In this document: in pieces, positions 1-12,925 of the stretch
Layout of the letters: every line of letters begins with the position of its first letter
Numbering within the stretch: position 1 is the stretch's first letter
NCBI GenBank assembly: GCA_013180625.2
Contig: SNVD02013719.1
Coordinates: 19,608 to 83,607, forward strand
Direction of reading: 5' to 3'
Length of the DNA stretch: 64,000 nt
Source of the DNA: Boswellia sacra
Taxonomy: Eukaryota; Streptophyta; Magnoliopsida; Sapindales; Burseraceae
The notes under the pieces: model-generated
The model's database searches: none
Told to the model about the DNA's origin: nothing
Seen by the model: only the letters and a program-made list of their open reading frames with translations
Program-made: the position numbers and the translations under genes

Positions 1-2
1 TT

Positions 3-611
3 TGTGTATTTTGTGGATCTCAGCCTGGTAATGATATAGCTTTTTTAGAAGCAGCTCATAATCTTGGTAAGGTTCTAGCTGAGAGAAAACTTCATTTAAT
101 TTATGGGGGAGGTAACCATGGGTTAATGGGGTGTGTGTCAACAACTGCATACTCAAGAGGAAGTCAAGTTTTAGGAATTATTCCTAAAGCTTTAGTTAAC
201 GTTGCTGGAAAAACAGTTGGAGAGGAATTACAGGTCTCATCCATGCATGAACGCATAGCTCGTATGATTGTAAATGCAGATGCCTTTATTGCTTTACCAG
301 GAGGTTTTGGAACAATGGAAGAAATCTTTCAAGTTGTCTCTTGGGCCCAACTCAATATCCACCAGAAACCCATAGGTTTGTTGAATGTCAATAATTTCTT
401 TGATTGTTTATTGTGTTTTGTTAATCAAGCTGTGGAACAAAGATTTATCTCACAATCAGCACAACGGATCTTTGTCTCTGCCTCAACTGCTGATGAACTA
501 ATTCATAAATTGCAAGCTTTTGTTTATGAACCTGACCCTGAAGCATCTCAAATTAATTGGTCAGTGGGAATGAGCAATGAGAGAAAATTGGATCTGACAC
601 TTCGTTTGTAA
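3..611 (+). CDS. LOG-like: LOG-type cytokinin riboside 5'-monophosphate phosphoribohydrolase, intronless, 5' end outside window
   Basis: The frame is open from base 3 to the TAA at 609-611, giving 202 visible codons. The first Met is only at 126, but the frame runs upstream through the conserved start of the family (VFCGSQPG), so roughly 15-20 residues lie off the window. Visible motifs are YGGGNHGLMG, MHER, and PGGFGTMEE at about visible residues 99-107. In LOG enzymes the Arg of MHER and the Glu of PGGxGTxxE form the catalytic centre, which releases free cytokinin base from the nucleotide in the cytosol; both are present. Plant LOG genes normally carry several introns and this copy has none, so it derives from a processed transcript or an intronless subclade. 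A retroelement-like 3' region and an LTR follow it. It could be an expressed retrogene, cargo of an LTR element, or an early pseudogene. Family assignment is firm; activity is not known. Confidence 0.85.
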   Translation, partial: CVFCGSQPGNDIAFLEAAHNLGKVLAERKLHLIYGGGNHGLMGCVSTTAYSRGSQVLGIIPKALVNVAGKTVGEELQVSSMHERIARMIVNADAFIALPGGFGTMEEIFQVVSWAQLNIHQKPIGLLNVNNFFDCLLCFVNQAVEQRFISQSAQRIFVSASTADELIHKLQAFVYEPDPEASQINWSVGMSNERKLDLTLRL

Positions 612-1864
612 CTTTTCTTACTTTTGGCTTTATTCACATTTCTCTTGAATAACTGAAGCTTCAGGTGATGTCTCTTATACTTTCTCCTTCTACATTTAAA
701 CATTGAGGACAATGTTTCACTCTGGTTGGGGGTAGATAGGAGGCATATGTTTTCCATTGCATTTCAAAAAAAAAAAAATCTATTGGTTTGAGAATGACTG
801 TGTAAAGAGTTCATTATCTCTTGAGACGCATTCTGGATCTATTAGATCCAGAATGGCAGAGTAGGGAGTATAGTTTTGACCTCTTGAAACGCATTCTAAC
901 TAGTTGATTTGTTTTTTTATTTTTGATTTGTATTTCATGCACTGCTGTTTATTGCATGTGTTCTCGGTAATTCTTGTCTAAATGGGTTTGTTTTTCTATC
1001 TAGGTATGATTTCAAAATTATTGGTTTGAGTCATCTTTTCTATTTAGGTTATCAAATAATGATTTCTGAAATTATTTTGAGCACAATGATAAGCCTTGTG
1101 GTAAGATGGATGATTCAATGTATATAGCCAAGAGAATTCTCATGTTTAAGTTCACATTTTTTTAATCTCACACATCTTTTGTGAGTGAGTGGAGAGGTTG
1201 AGAAAACAGCTTACGAACTTTCATTGATCCTTTGAATTGATTAATCCTTGTTTAGAATGTCATTACTCGAATTGAGCTAAGGGACGATTCAAGATGAAAT
1301 TTCAATTCTTGTGAAAAAAAAAAAAAGAAGAAAGAAAAAAAAAGAAGAAGAAGTCAGTTCGATTCAATAATGTCTTCATTCAATTTTTGAAGATAGAAGT
1401 TTTATGAAGCAGTCTTTTCTCACCAAGCTGTATTTATTCACTCAAGATAAATGAAGTCCTAAAGGTAGCATGTTGCAAGAATGGTTTGATTCTAAACATT
1501 GGATTTTCCTATCTTTGGATCAATGTTAGTTGTCTGTCTGTCCTTAAATGTGACCTTTTCTTGTGTGTTTATTCTGTTTTCCAACTCCATGAGAGAAATC
1601 ATAGCCTTTTTAAACAGTCATTCACCTGTGAGGATATGGAGTTGAGGCTTTTACATAGAGTAATTTTCAAGGCTATATGTTTTGCAGTTTGTGGTAAGAA
1701 GGTTTGGCTTGATTCACATGTGCTCAGTTTTGGAAGTTATGATTGAAATAACCTTTATAGCAATTGTGATCTTGAACTGACTTTTTGTTTGAAATGCTGA
1801 AGTAGTTCTTCATGCTTCATTTACGCTTGAATTGCTAGGGACTAGCAATAAGCTGGCTGGGGAT
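612..1864 (+). mobile_element. 3' non-coding region of a gypsy-type LTR element, downstream of LOG
   Basis: There is no convincing gene here. The stretch holds an ACATTGAGGACAATG motif followed by a G-rich tract at 700-735. The same motif occurs on the minus strand near 41065-41085 in the young element at 38922-49857. It also holds a CTCTTGAGACGCATTCTGG block (about 820-895) that aligns with the region after LOG in that element. A purine-rich tract at 1300-1350 and a PPT-like AAGCTGGCTGGGGA at 1851-1864 precede the LTR. Short frames at 1486-1746 and on the minus strand look like chance. Confidence 0.6.
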
Positions 1865-3277
1865 TGTGATAAACGCATGAAAGTACACTCTTAAGCATAA
1901 ATAATTAATGCTAATTGGACAGTATTATAAAGCTTTTATGATATTTTAGCATAATTATTTTGCTTATGCTTCTTTTACATTTGTTTCATTTCTTTTGCAT
2001 TTTCTTTAGTCTTTATCTTGAAATAAAGTATTGTCCTTAAATTGTGATTAATGGAAATCATTTTTTCAGGTTTAATAAAATGGACACAACTCTCAATCTA
2101 TAGATCAAAATGGAGAGATTATTGAACCTGGAGCAACATGTCTCAATTTTACACAAAGTTGAAGAACAATCAAAAGCCCAAATCCAACATTTGATGGGCC
2201 GAAATTGAGACACAACAAAACCAAATTGTAGTTGTTTCTCAGCCCGACCCATGTCCAGTATTTGGGCCATATCTCAGAGAATACTTGTCCAAATTGCATG
2301 AATCTAGTGGCCCTGGAAAGCTGAGACAAAATGCTACAACTTTCATGTTTTCCACAAAGCCCAATTCGGTCCATTTGGTGGTCAAAAAACAGCTGCAAGT
2401 TGGTAGCCGACATTGTGAAAAAATTGCTGGAGGTTTGGTGTAATAGTTCCATTTCATCACCTATTTAAGGACAACTTGAGGAATTGAATGGGGAGAGAAA
2501 AAATCATTTGAGTTCACATTTTATCATTGTATATTGCAATTCTCTCTTGTATTTTCTCTTTAGAAATGATAAGAATGAATTGTAACTTAGGCTAGAACTC
2601 TTGGTAAGGCTAGAGATGAACTTGTTTGTATAGTTTATCTATTTCTCCACTTTCATTCTACCTCAAAGGCTATAAAGATTTTATGTTTGTTTATGTGTTA
2701 AACTCTTTCTCATCTTGTGATTTCTTTTTAATCCAGAAATTATAATTCTCAATTTCATATAAATTCAGTCATGCTTTCTTTATGTGATTCATGTTGAATT
2801 ATAATTGTTACTGGTAGTTTCGTTTTATGAGTTAATCCTTTACTACAATATTGTCATGTGATATATTGTCGCTCTTGGATAACTTGTAAGGATGAATGTT
2901 GTTGGTAAATATTGCTTGTAAAGAGTTTATGCATATCAAATACATGTGTTTATCATTTATGCTATACTATACATATTTTCCGATTGATTGTTTGGGATGT
3001 GAAACTTTCAATTGAGTTATAATTATTAAATCAAAGTGGGGATTAGATTTACAAAACATATAAGTGATTCTCGATGCCTTACTTCTTAATTACCATCGAT
3101 TGTTTCCAATTATTAAACATTGTATTTTCTTTAGAACCAATCACTTCAAAGTTAAATTTTATATCTTTATTATCTTTTATATTTTTGTTTTACTAACCTC
3201 TTTTATCAAAGGCCTCCTTGTGGATTCGACACCTCAACGTATACTACAATAACCGCGGTATATTTTGGGCGTAATCA
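1865..3277 (+). repeat. LTR (probable 3' LTR of the LOG-containing element)
   Basis: The block begins TGTGATAAACGC directly after a polypurine tract and ends GGGCGTAATCA, a TG...CA LTR of about 1.41 kb. Near its end is a phrase of the type CTTGTGGATTCGACACC, common at the 3' end of Athila-like LTRs. The sequence is only distantly similar to the solo LTR at 36055-37402, and it is a different family from the LTRs at 38922 and 48446. The partner 5' LTR would lie left of the window, so no TSD can be tested. Confidence 0.6.
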
Positions 3278-3368
3278 CTAGTTTTTATAGAAATTCATGG
3301 ATCACAAATTGAAGTTGAATTAAAAAAGTTACGTGCAATCAAACAGATGAAGGTTAGAAGGGGTTACT
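3278..3368. other. Unassigned spacer
   Basis: About 90 bp between the LTR end and the start of the Tat-type LTR. It begins CTAGTTTTTATAG, which recalls the AGTTTTTGGCGCC leader that follows Athila-like 5' LTRs, but the tRNA-matching part is absent. It may be a deleted internal remnant. Confidence 0.3.
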
Positions 3369-6300
3369 ATTAATAGGGCTTTCATCCCACGAAAGTGTTT
3401 TCAATTATGACACTGTGTCAAAGACTCTTTTGAGGCTTAAGGGAATACAAACAAGCCATAGACACATCTGAAGAATGGAGTTGACACGTAATTATTCAAT
3501 TAGGAATGAATAAGAGCAATCTGATCCCCTGCTTAAGGACCTAAACTACCCTCATTCCTTCAGAGATGGGTTCGAGAAGTTAGGTATGAATCTTTCAACC
3601 CTCCCGAATCAAGATCCAACCTCTACTAGGAAATACTAAATAATCACATCTCATGCTATTACTTAGTCCACTTAGTGTTGTTCATTTTATACACACAATT
3701 CCATTTTATTTTAGTTAGTCATGTAAGATGATTATTCAATCAATGGCAATATATAAACATCCAAAGAAAGAGGGAGGAGAATGGATTACATTTTCTTTTA
3801 AACATAGGGGAATGAGAAGAGGATTACATCCTTTATTTTTCAGTAAAAAATAATAAAAAATATTCCTTACATTCATAGAAATTTGAAACTTTAATAGATG
3901 ATGAATTCCTAACTATCATATGTGAGTCTACTCAACGTCTACTAAGCTTCTTATATGCATTAAGTCATTCATTCTAGTGATGGTCCCTCACCATCAATAT
4001 GAATCCACCATCACTTCATGGCACCACAATTACACTTCTATAATACAAACATTCACACATTATAAATCATACAAAGCCATAATCTAATATGATGGCATTC
4101 TAGCCTAAATTTGATAAATTATATAATGGCAATTCTACCTATTGCTATTCTAGCATTATTTATATTAATTCATGGCATTTCTAACCTAAGCATGGCATTC
4201 CTGGTATATTCTAGCCTAATTCAAGCATCAAACATCAAACAAGTTGTTCAAGGACAAAATGGTAATTCTTACCTACTCTATGCTTTTTTTTTTTTGGAAA
4301 AGTTACTTAGTAATATAGATCCAAAAAATTATAATGTACAAAAATCTGAGGGGCATACCCCAAGAATTATAACTAGGACGTAAAGTCCAAGATAAAAAAA
4401 TAACAGCTACAAGCGGCAAAAAAACAAAGCAAAGATCACAAATGGCCTTACCTACTCTATGCTATTTCCTAGCATTCATCCAAGCAAATAAGTTCTCCTA
4501 GCATGATTCTAAACATGTGCTCCTAGGCAAGTTTCTAAGCATTCGCGGAGAAATTAAACTCCTAAACTTGTTTCTAATAAAGGAGGGATAGTGGACTTGC
4601 CTTGGCATGCTCACCAATCTTGTAAAACAAATAAGGGTTAGAACAATTCATAATAACCCTAGCATCCTTCTAAGCATAAAATTATATCCTTATCATGCTT
4701 ATTCTAAGCATACATAAAACTTAATCATGCTTAGTTCTAAGCAAGAAAATAAAAAAGAAAGAAGCACGGAAGAGAGAATTTTGCTCTCAAGACGTACCCT
4801 TTCAAATTTAGAGCACTAGAACACCCCAAAATTTTAACTACAAAAGACTTCTCAAATTCCCAAGCATGTCTTCAAGAGAAAGAAGAGAATTATCAAAATT
4901 CAATGTCTCTTGCAAAATTAGAGGAGGGGTGAAGTTGAAAAAGGAAAAAACAAATTAAAAAATGAAGGTTTATGATGAAATTTTTCAAAAATACACCATG
5001 AACGGCCGGGCAGCCATTTTCAAACAGCCAGCTAGCTATTTGATAGCCAGCCAGCCATCACCTAATAGCCATGCAGCTATTCTAGATAGTTGACGGTTGA
5101 TAGATGCGTGACTGTTCTAGAAAGTCTATGACTGTTTGATAGCCAACTAGCCATTATCTTTTCGACCCCTTCCTATTTTGCCATCCTTCAATGCAGTTCC
5201 TTCAGACCTTTGCCCATTCAAACACATAATGTTTCAAATTCAACTCTGATTCATGATCCATAAATTTATATGCAAATTAGACATTCGGAGCTTCATAACG
5301 GTGTATGAGTCATCAACAGATTCTTCATGGATTAATTTTTGTGATTTTTTGAAGTCATATGTCAATTTTTGATACGTTTTATCAATTCCCTCTGACCTTT
5401 CCTTCCCGGGCCCCAATGGTATTTTGGCCATTTCTTTGCTAGACATTCATCTTCATTCCTTCATCGAGCCTCAGTAATTCAGTGTCTATAGCTTATCCCC
5501 TACTTTAGAGAGGTTCGTGAGGCACAAAAGTTGACAAAGTACTCTTACTTTGCCTTTCTTTCTTCCCGCTCGACATCTTTGTCTTCATTCCTATTCTATC
5601 AAACTTTCTCATCGTCTCTCCCTCTTCTTCTGTACTTACAAAAGGGTGCACTCACTCGAGTGCTGAAGCGCCCATTCTAAGGTAGATGTGCCCATCTAAG
5701 GGCTAATGTGCCCATCTACGAGCGAATGCGCCCGTTCAAGGGCTAACGTGCCCATTGAAAGGCTAGAAAGCATCCTTATGATTCTATGATTAAACACTCT
5801 TCAGTTCACCTAGTTCTTAGGGTTTCTAACACTCTTTAATGCACCTACTTCTTAGGGTTTGGTAGCACTGCACTTATTTTAGGGGCTTCAAATACTCTTA
5901 AGTGCACCTCATTTTTTAGGGTTTTCGACAATCTTTAGTGTACCTCTTCTTAGGGCTTGTGCCAATTCTAAGGGCTTAAAACACTTTTAAGTGCACCTAC
6001 TTCTAAGGGTTTTCAACACTCTTCAGTACGTCTCTTCTTAGGGCTTGTTCCTATTCTAAGGGCATAAAACACTCTTAAGTGCACCTACCTATTAGGGTTT
6101 CCTTCTAAAGCATATCCTACTAGAAAAATATCTATCATGCACTGCTTCACGGTCTTTAGACCTTCTCATTCTTCGTGACTTCAGCTAAGTATCCTTCACA
6201 CTTCTATGATTTCTTTAGAATTTGCATTTGTTGGGTTTCATGCCCATCTTCTAAGTATTCTACAAGCTTCTTTGATCTGATCTAGACTTCGTATTGAATG

Positions 6301-6427
6301 GGTTTCATACCCAAGTGTTGTCGCTTCTATTCGTGATTCCTTCTAATCCACTAGGGAAATGCATCGTGTTTTGACATTTTTCATTCTTGACTTCTTTTCG
6401 TGTGTCATTGCTTTTCATTAGGGGTCT
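3369..6427 (-). repeat. Tat-type LTR, copy 1, left part (continues at 15182-~15500)
   Basis: This aligns along its length with 28695-31630 and with 56133-59966. Shared landmarks are GGGCTTTCATCCC at the left end, CTTTTGAGACTTAAGGG, the TCCCTCACCATCAATG block, GCTCCTAAGCATGATTCTAAGC, and a TAGCCAGC-rich cluster near 5010-5150. Other copies start TGAACGGGGC; here the start is TTAATAGGGC, so the terminal TG is mutated. Two internal tandem arrays are visible: about 36-bp units with GCCCATCTAAGGGC (5650-5765) and about 39-bp units with CTTAGTGCACCTACTTCTTAGGG (5800-6110). The short frames in it (4111-4383 and 5240-5446) are not conserved between copies. Confidence 0.6.
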
Positions 6428-8418
6428 TGTAACGCCCCAAAACCAAAATACAAATATGCTTGGAAATTACTAACAATAAACCTCTAAACAAAAATTTCAA
6501 TAAGTCTTCTTATTGCATATTTTCAAAAACGAAATAAAGCCTCGACATCAACCATCAAGCCCAACCACTCTTCCGCTATGCTACTCTAATAAAATGTTGG
6601 AGACGAGGGGTAAGCCGTCAACTCGGTAAGTAAAATCATACACAACCATTGAGTATCTTAAAACAATTATAAAAACATCATATAATTCATAGTTTAATAC
6701 TTCATTTCCAAAAATCATATCTTAACAAAAACATAGTCATAAGCATTTGTAACATTTAAGATCAAAGAAATCATTCACAATCGTTAAAGAAAAAAAAAAT
6801 TATCGACTCATGTCACATAGTGTCACCCCTAATCCCGGTGACCCGGCCTAGAAATATGTCACCTGTATCCCGGTGACCGGGCCCAAAAATATGTCACCTG
6901 TAATCCCGGTGACCCGGCCCAAAAGTCATGTGCACACTAATACCACAGATGGGTTTAGAATTCATAACAGTATTCAGATACTATGAACAATGAGTCAAAA
7001 CATTCAAAAACCATTGCAAATAACACGATACTCAAAGTACATATACTAATAACTTTTCGTAGATAATAATAAGTTCGTTAAAATATCAAGCTTCTAAAAA
7101 AAATCAAAAGAAAAGGATTAATAAATATTCTGATTTCGTAAAAATAGTTTGTTAAAAGTTCCTTTCACTCAAACGGTTTTTAACATAAAAACGGTTTTTG
7201 AGAATCAATTTAAAAGATTTGCTAAAACTCTAATTCCATGATTTATATTTTAAAACAGAAAATAATTAATATAATATGACATAAAAATATTTTCTAATAT
7301 ATCAATATATTCATTAAGAACACGTTACACTTTAATCACAGTACATGTATTATGTTACTTACCTTGACCAATCCAAAAAGAGAAATATCCTAGCTCCTAC
7401 TCATCCAATGGTTGTCCTAAGACATAACCAGAAAACATTTTGACAAAGTCATAAACTCAACACCTCATATGTTTTACAAAATTCCCTTAAAATTTCCTAA
7501 ACAAACCGTTCTGCCTAAGTCTCATTCCCTGAACAGAGGTGATTCCAGAAATGTTAGAAATTTAAGTCTTAATCTAATTAACCTAGGATTTTGCAGAGGC
7601 GAACTAGACAGACAAAATATTCAACTAAAAATTTTTCAAAGCAAGTTACATTTAGAAACTATTTTTACATGATTTTCGTTTTCTTCCAGAAAATTCTGTC
7701 AAGAATTTTTAGATTAAGACGTTTCAAATTCAAAATTTCATAAAAAATATTCTACAGGTTTAAGAATCCTGAACATTTACAGAAACATATATATCATCTT
7801 TAGAAATCAGCATATAAAATTTGAGAAATTTTTTATTCCTCTAGCATATTAGAAAAATTTTTGAAATTCATAATATCCAGAAACCGTAGTATTTTCTAGA
7901 ATTTCAATAGAAAGTCCAAAAATTCATAATAAATTGAAATATTGATCTTTTTTTTTTTTGTGAAATAAAATTGTACACCTTCCTATTTATGTCTATAATG
8001 ACATATGAAATGACCAGATTGAAACTCGATTTTTAAGGCTCTTCATAAATTCAAAAATCTTAAATTGTTCCTTAAATCTATGCAAAAATCTTAGTATAAA
8101 TCTAGGCAAAAATAATTTCTAGTAAATAGTCATTGTATCAAACTAAGGAGAATATGATCTTACCATGAAATTCTCTGAGCTTCAAAGCCTCCACCTAGCT
8201 TTTATGTTTAAAACCCTAATTGCGACGTTATAATAATGTTTTTATATACTAGATAAGGTCAAAGTATTTCAAAAGAGATAAAACTCAACCACTATTAATC
8301 TCTTCCAATTTAAATCTAATTAAAACTCTTTTATTATTATTATTATTATTATCATTATCCTTGACTAACTCCTATAATAACTTATATAGCCCTATCAAAA
8401 AAAATTATGGTCGTTAGA
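6428..8418 (-). repeat. LTR 1 of the tandem array
   Basis: On the minus strand it starts TCTAACGACC (mutated from TGTAACGACC) and ends GGGGCGTTACA. It contains three 35-36-bp repeats at 6822-6925, each with GTCACC and GGTGAC arms around a short loop. It retains an (ATT)n run near 8330-8355. Frames inside, such as 7469-7672, are not conserved in length between the four LTRs. Confidence 0.8.
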
Positions 8419-8686
8419 TTCTCCCATCCTTAACAAAATTTCATCCTCGAAATTTGATGCATATCTCGACTTCCTTGGTCTTGAGTCTTTTGGCTTCTTT
8501 GCTTGACTATTGTCTACCTGATTACAAGTGTTAAAGTCTCTCCTCTTTAGGCAATCCTTAATCATGAGTCCCAATGTTTTAGGTTTCTAAGATCTAAAGA
8601 AAACTTATCATCTTCGATCTAAGTCGCTACTTCTATCGGCATTTTATAGTCTACAGAATCTTATACCTAAGCTCTGATACCATAAC
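8419..8686 (-). other. Internal region 1 of the LTR array (PBS and PPT only)
   Basis: 268 bp without an ORF. The plus-strand GCTCTGATACCA at 8671-8682 is the complement of TGGTATCAGAGC, the usual initiator tRNA-Met primer-binding site. At the other end TTCTCCCATCCTTAAC (8419-8434) is the minus-strand polypurine tract, partly decayed here. Confidence 0.75.
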
Positions 8687-10670
8687 TGCAATGCCCCAGA
8701 ACCAAAATACAAATATGAATGGAAATTACTAACAATAAACCTCTAAACAAAAACTTCAATAAGTCTTCTTATTGCATATTTCCAAAAACAAAATAAAGCC
8801 TCGACATCAACCATCAAGCCCAACCACTCTTCCGCTGCGCTACTCTGATAAAATGTTGGAGACGAGGGGTGAGCCGTCAACTCGGTAAGTAAAATCATAC
8901 ACAACCATTTGGTATCTTAAAATAATTATAAAAACATCATATAATTCCTAGTTTAATACTTCATTTCCAAAAATCATATCTTAACAAAAACATAGTCATA
9001 AGCATTTGTAACATTTAAGATCAAAGAAATCATTCACAATCGTTAAATATAAAAAAAAAAATTTATCGACTCATTCACATATTGTCGCCCGTAATCCCGG
9101 TGACCCGGCCCAGAAATATGTCACCTGTATTCCCGGTGACCCGGCCCAAAAATATGTCACCTGTAATCCCGGTGACCCACCTAGCCTAAAAGTCGTGTGC
9201 ACACTAATACCACAGTTGGGTTTAGAATTCATAACAGTATTTAGATACTATGAACAATGAGTCAAAACATTCAAAAACCATTGCAAATAACACGATACTC
9301 AAAGTACATATACTAATAACTTTTCGTAGATAATAAGAAGTTCTCAGAATATCAAGCTTCTAAAAAAAAAGTCAAGAAAAGGATTAATAAATATGCTGAT
9401 TTCGTAAAAATAGTTTGTTAAAAGTTCCTTTCACTCAAAAAGTTTTTAACATAAAAACGGTTTTTGAGAATCAATTTAAAGATTTGCTAAAACTCTAATT
9501 TCGTGATTTATATATTAAAACAGAAAATAATTAATATAATATGACATAAAAATATTTTCTAATATATCAATATATTCATTAAGAGCACGTTACACTTTAA
9601 TCACAGTACATGTATTATGTTACTTACCTTGATCGATCCAAAAAGAGAAATATCCAAGCTCCTACTCATCCAATTGTTGTCCTAAGACATAACCAGATAA
9701 CATTTTGACAAAGTCATAAACTCAACACCTCATATGTTCTACAAAATTCTCTCAAAATTTTTCAAACAAACCGTTCTGCCTAAGTCTCATTCCCTGCACA
9801 GAGGTGACTCCAGAAATTTTAGAAATTTATGTCCTAATCCTATTAACCTAGGATTTTGCAGAGGCAAATTAGACACATATATTCAACTCAAAATTTTTCA
9901 AAGCATGTTACCTTCAGAAACTATTTTTAGATGATTTTCGTTTTCTTGCAGTAAATTCTGTCCAGAATTTTCAGATTAAGATGTTTCAAATTCAAAATTT
10001 CATAAAAAATATTATACAGGTTTTAAAGTCCTGAAAATTTACAAATAAATATATATCATCTTCAGAAATCAGCATATAAAATTTGAGAAATTTTTTATTC
10101 CTCTAGCATATTAAAAAAATTTTTGAAATTCGTAATATCCAGAAACCATAGTATTTTCCAAGATTTCAATAGAAAGTTAACAAATTCATAATAAATTGAA
10201 ATATTGATCTTTTTTTGTCAAATAAAATTGTGCACCTTCCTGTTTGTGTCTATAATGACATATAAAAAGACCAGATTGAAAATCGATTTTTAAGGCTCTT
10301 AATAAATTCAAAAATCTTAAATTGTTCCTTAAACCTATGCAAAAATCTTAATATAAATCAAGGCAAAAATAATTTATAGTAAATAGTCATTGTATCAAAC
10401 TAAGAATAATATGATCTTACCTTGAAATTCTATGAGTTTCAAAGCCTCCACCTAACTTTTATGTTTAAAACCCTAATTGTGATCTCATAATAAGTTTATA
10501 TACACTAGATAAGGTGAAAGTATTTCAAAAGAGGTAAAACTCAACCACTATTAATCTCTTCCAATTTAAATCTAATTAGAACTCTTTTTTTGTTATTATT
10601 ATTATCGTTATCCTTGAATAACTCCTATAATGACTTATATAGCCCTATAAAAAAAATTACGGTTGTTACA
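8687..10670 (-). repeat. LTR 2 of the tandem array
   Basis: 1984 bp, colinear with LTR 1 over its whole length with scattered substitutions and small indels. It carries three GTCACC/GGTGAC hairpin repeats near 9085-9190. It ends GGTTGTTACA next to a well-preserved PPT (TTCTCCCCCCCTTAAC). Confidence 0.8.
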
Positions 10671-10937
10671 TTCTCCCCCCCTTAACAAAATTTCGTCCTC
10701 AAAATCTGATGCATATCTCAACTTCCTTAGCCTTGAGTCTTTGGCTTCTTTGCTTGACTATTGTCTACCTAATTACAAGTGTTAAAGTCTCTCCTCTTTA
10801 GGCAATCCTTAATCATGAGTCCCAATGTTCTAGGTTTCTAAGATCTAAAGAAAACTTATCATCTTTGATATAAGTCACTACTTCTATTGACATTTTATAG
10901 TCTACAGAATCATATACCTAAGCTCTGATACCATAAC
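10671..10937 (-). other. Internal region 2 of the LTR array
   Basis: 267 bp. The PPT complement is at 10671-10686, followed by a phrase (AAAATTTCGTCCTC) typical of the 3' end of gypsy internal regions. The tRNA-Met PBS complement GCTCTGATACCA is at 10922-10933. No coding sequence. Confidence 0.75.
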
Positions 10938-12925
10938 TGTAACGCCCCAAAACCAAAATACAAATATGCTTGGAAATTACTAACAATAAACCTCTAAACA
11001 AAAGCTTCAATAAGTCTTCTTATTGCATATTTCCAAAAACAAAATAAAGCCTCAACATCAACCATCAAGCCCAACCATTCTTCCGCTGCGCTACTCTGAT
11101 AAAATGTTGGAGACGAGGGGTGAGCCGTCAACTCGGTAAGTAAAATCATGCACAACCATTTAGTATCTTAAAACAATTATAAAAACATCATATAATTCAT
11201 AGTTTAATACTTCATTTCCAAAAATAATATCTTAACAAAAATAAAGTCATAAGCATTTGTAACATTTAAGATCAAAGAAATCATTCACAATCGTTAAAGA
11301 AAAAAAAAAACATTTATCGACTCATGTCACATAGTGTCGCCTGTAATCCCGGTGACCCAGCCCAGAAATATGTCACCTATATTCTCGGTGACCAGGCGCA
11401 AAAATATGTCACCCGTAATCCCGGTGACCTGGCCCAAAAGTCGTGTGCACACTAATACCACAGCTGGGTTTAGAATTCATAACAGTATTCAGATACTATG
11501 GCCAATGAGTCAAAACATTCAAAAACCATTGCAAATAACACCATACTCAAAGTACATATACTAATAACTTTTCTTAGATAATAATTAGTTCTCAAAAGAT
11601 CAAGCTTCTAAAAAAAAAAGCCAAGAAAAGGATTAATAAATATTCTGATTTCGTAAAAATAGTTTGTTAAAAGTTCCTTTCACTCAAACGGTTTTTAACA
11701 TAAAAACGGTTTTTGAGAATCAATTTAAAAGATTTGCTAGAACTCTAATTCCATGATTTATATTTTAAAACAGAAAATAATTCATATAATATGACATGAA
11801 AATATTTTCTAACATATCAATATATTCATTAAGAACACGCTACACTTTAATCACAGTACATGTATGATTTCACTTACCTTGATCGATCTAAAAAGAGAAA
11901 TATCCTAGCTCTTACTCATCCAATTGTTATCCTAAGACATAACCAGAAAATATTTTGACAAAGTCATAAACTCAACACCTCATATGTTCTACAAAATTCC
12001 CTTAAAATTTCGTAAACAAACCGTTCTGCCAAAGACTCATTCCTTGAATAGAGGTAATTCCAGAAATTTTAGAAATTTATGTCCTAATCCAATTAACCTA
12101 GGATTTTGCAGAGGCAAACTAGACACATAATGTATTCAATAAAAATTTTTCAAAGCAAGTTACTTTTAGAAACTATTTTTAGATGATTTTCGTTTTCTTC
12201 CAGTAAATTCTATCCAGAATTTTTAGATTTAGATGTTTGAAATTCAAATTTTCATAAAAAATATTATACAGGTTTAAAAATCCTGAAAATTTACAAAAAC
12301 ATATATATCATCTTCATAAATCAGCATATAAAATTTGAGAAATTTTTGAATCCTCTAGCATATTAAAAAAATTTTTTGAAATTCGTAATATCCAGAGACC
12401 ATAGTATTTTCCAGGATTTCAATAGAAAGTTCAAAAATTCATAATAAATTGAAATATGGATCTTTTTTCGTGAAATAAAATTGTACACCTTCCTATTTAT
12501 GTCTACAATGACATATAAAAAGACTAGATTGAAACTCGATTTTTAATGTCCTTAATAAATTCAAAAAGCTTAAACTGTTCCTTAAACCTATGCAAAAATC
12601 TTAGTATAAATCTAGGCAAAAATGATTTCTAGTAAATAGTCATTGCATCAAACTAAGGAGAATATGATCTTACCTTGAAATTCTTTGAGTTTCAAAGCCT
12701 CCACCTAGCTTTTATATTTGAAACCCTAATTGTGATATCATAATAATGTTTATATATACTAGATAAGGTGAAAGTATTTCAAAAGAGATAAAACTCAATC
12801 ACTATTAATCTCTTCCAGCTTAAATCTAATTAAATCTCTTTTTTTATTATTATTGTTATCATTATCATTGACTAACTCCTATTATGACTTAGATAGCCCT
12901 ATCAAAAAAAATCACGGTCGTTACA
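10938..12925 (-). repeat. LTR 3 of the tandem array
   Basis: 1988 bp, colinear with the other three LTRs. The hairpin mini-repeats are at about 11335-11440. The frame at 11334-11564 is just these mini-repeats read through. Confidence 0.8.

Noticed and set aside
11334..11564. Frames at 11334-11564 and 13579-13788 with repeated Pro-Val-Thr-Arg-Pro
   Set aside because: They read through the hairpin mini-repeats of the concatemer LTRs and are broken in the other two LTRs.
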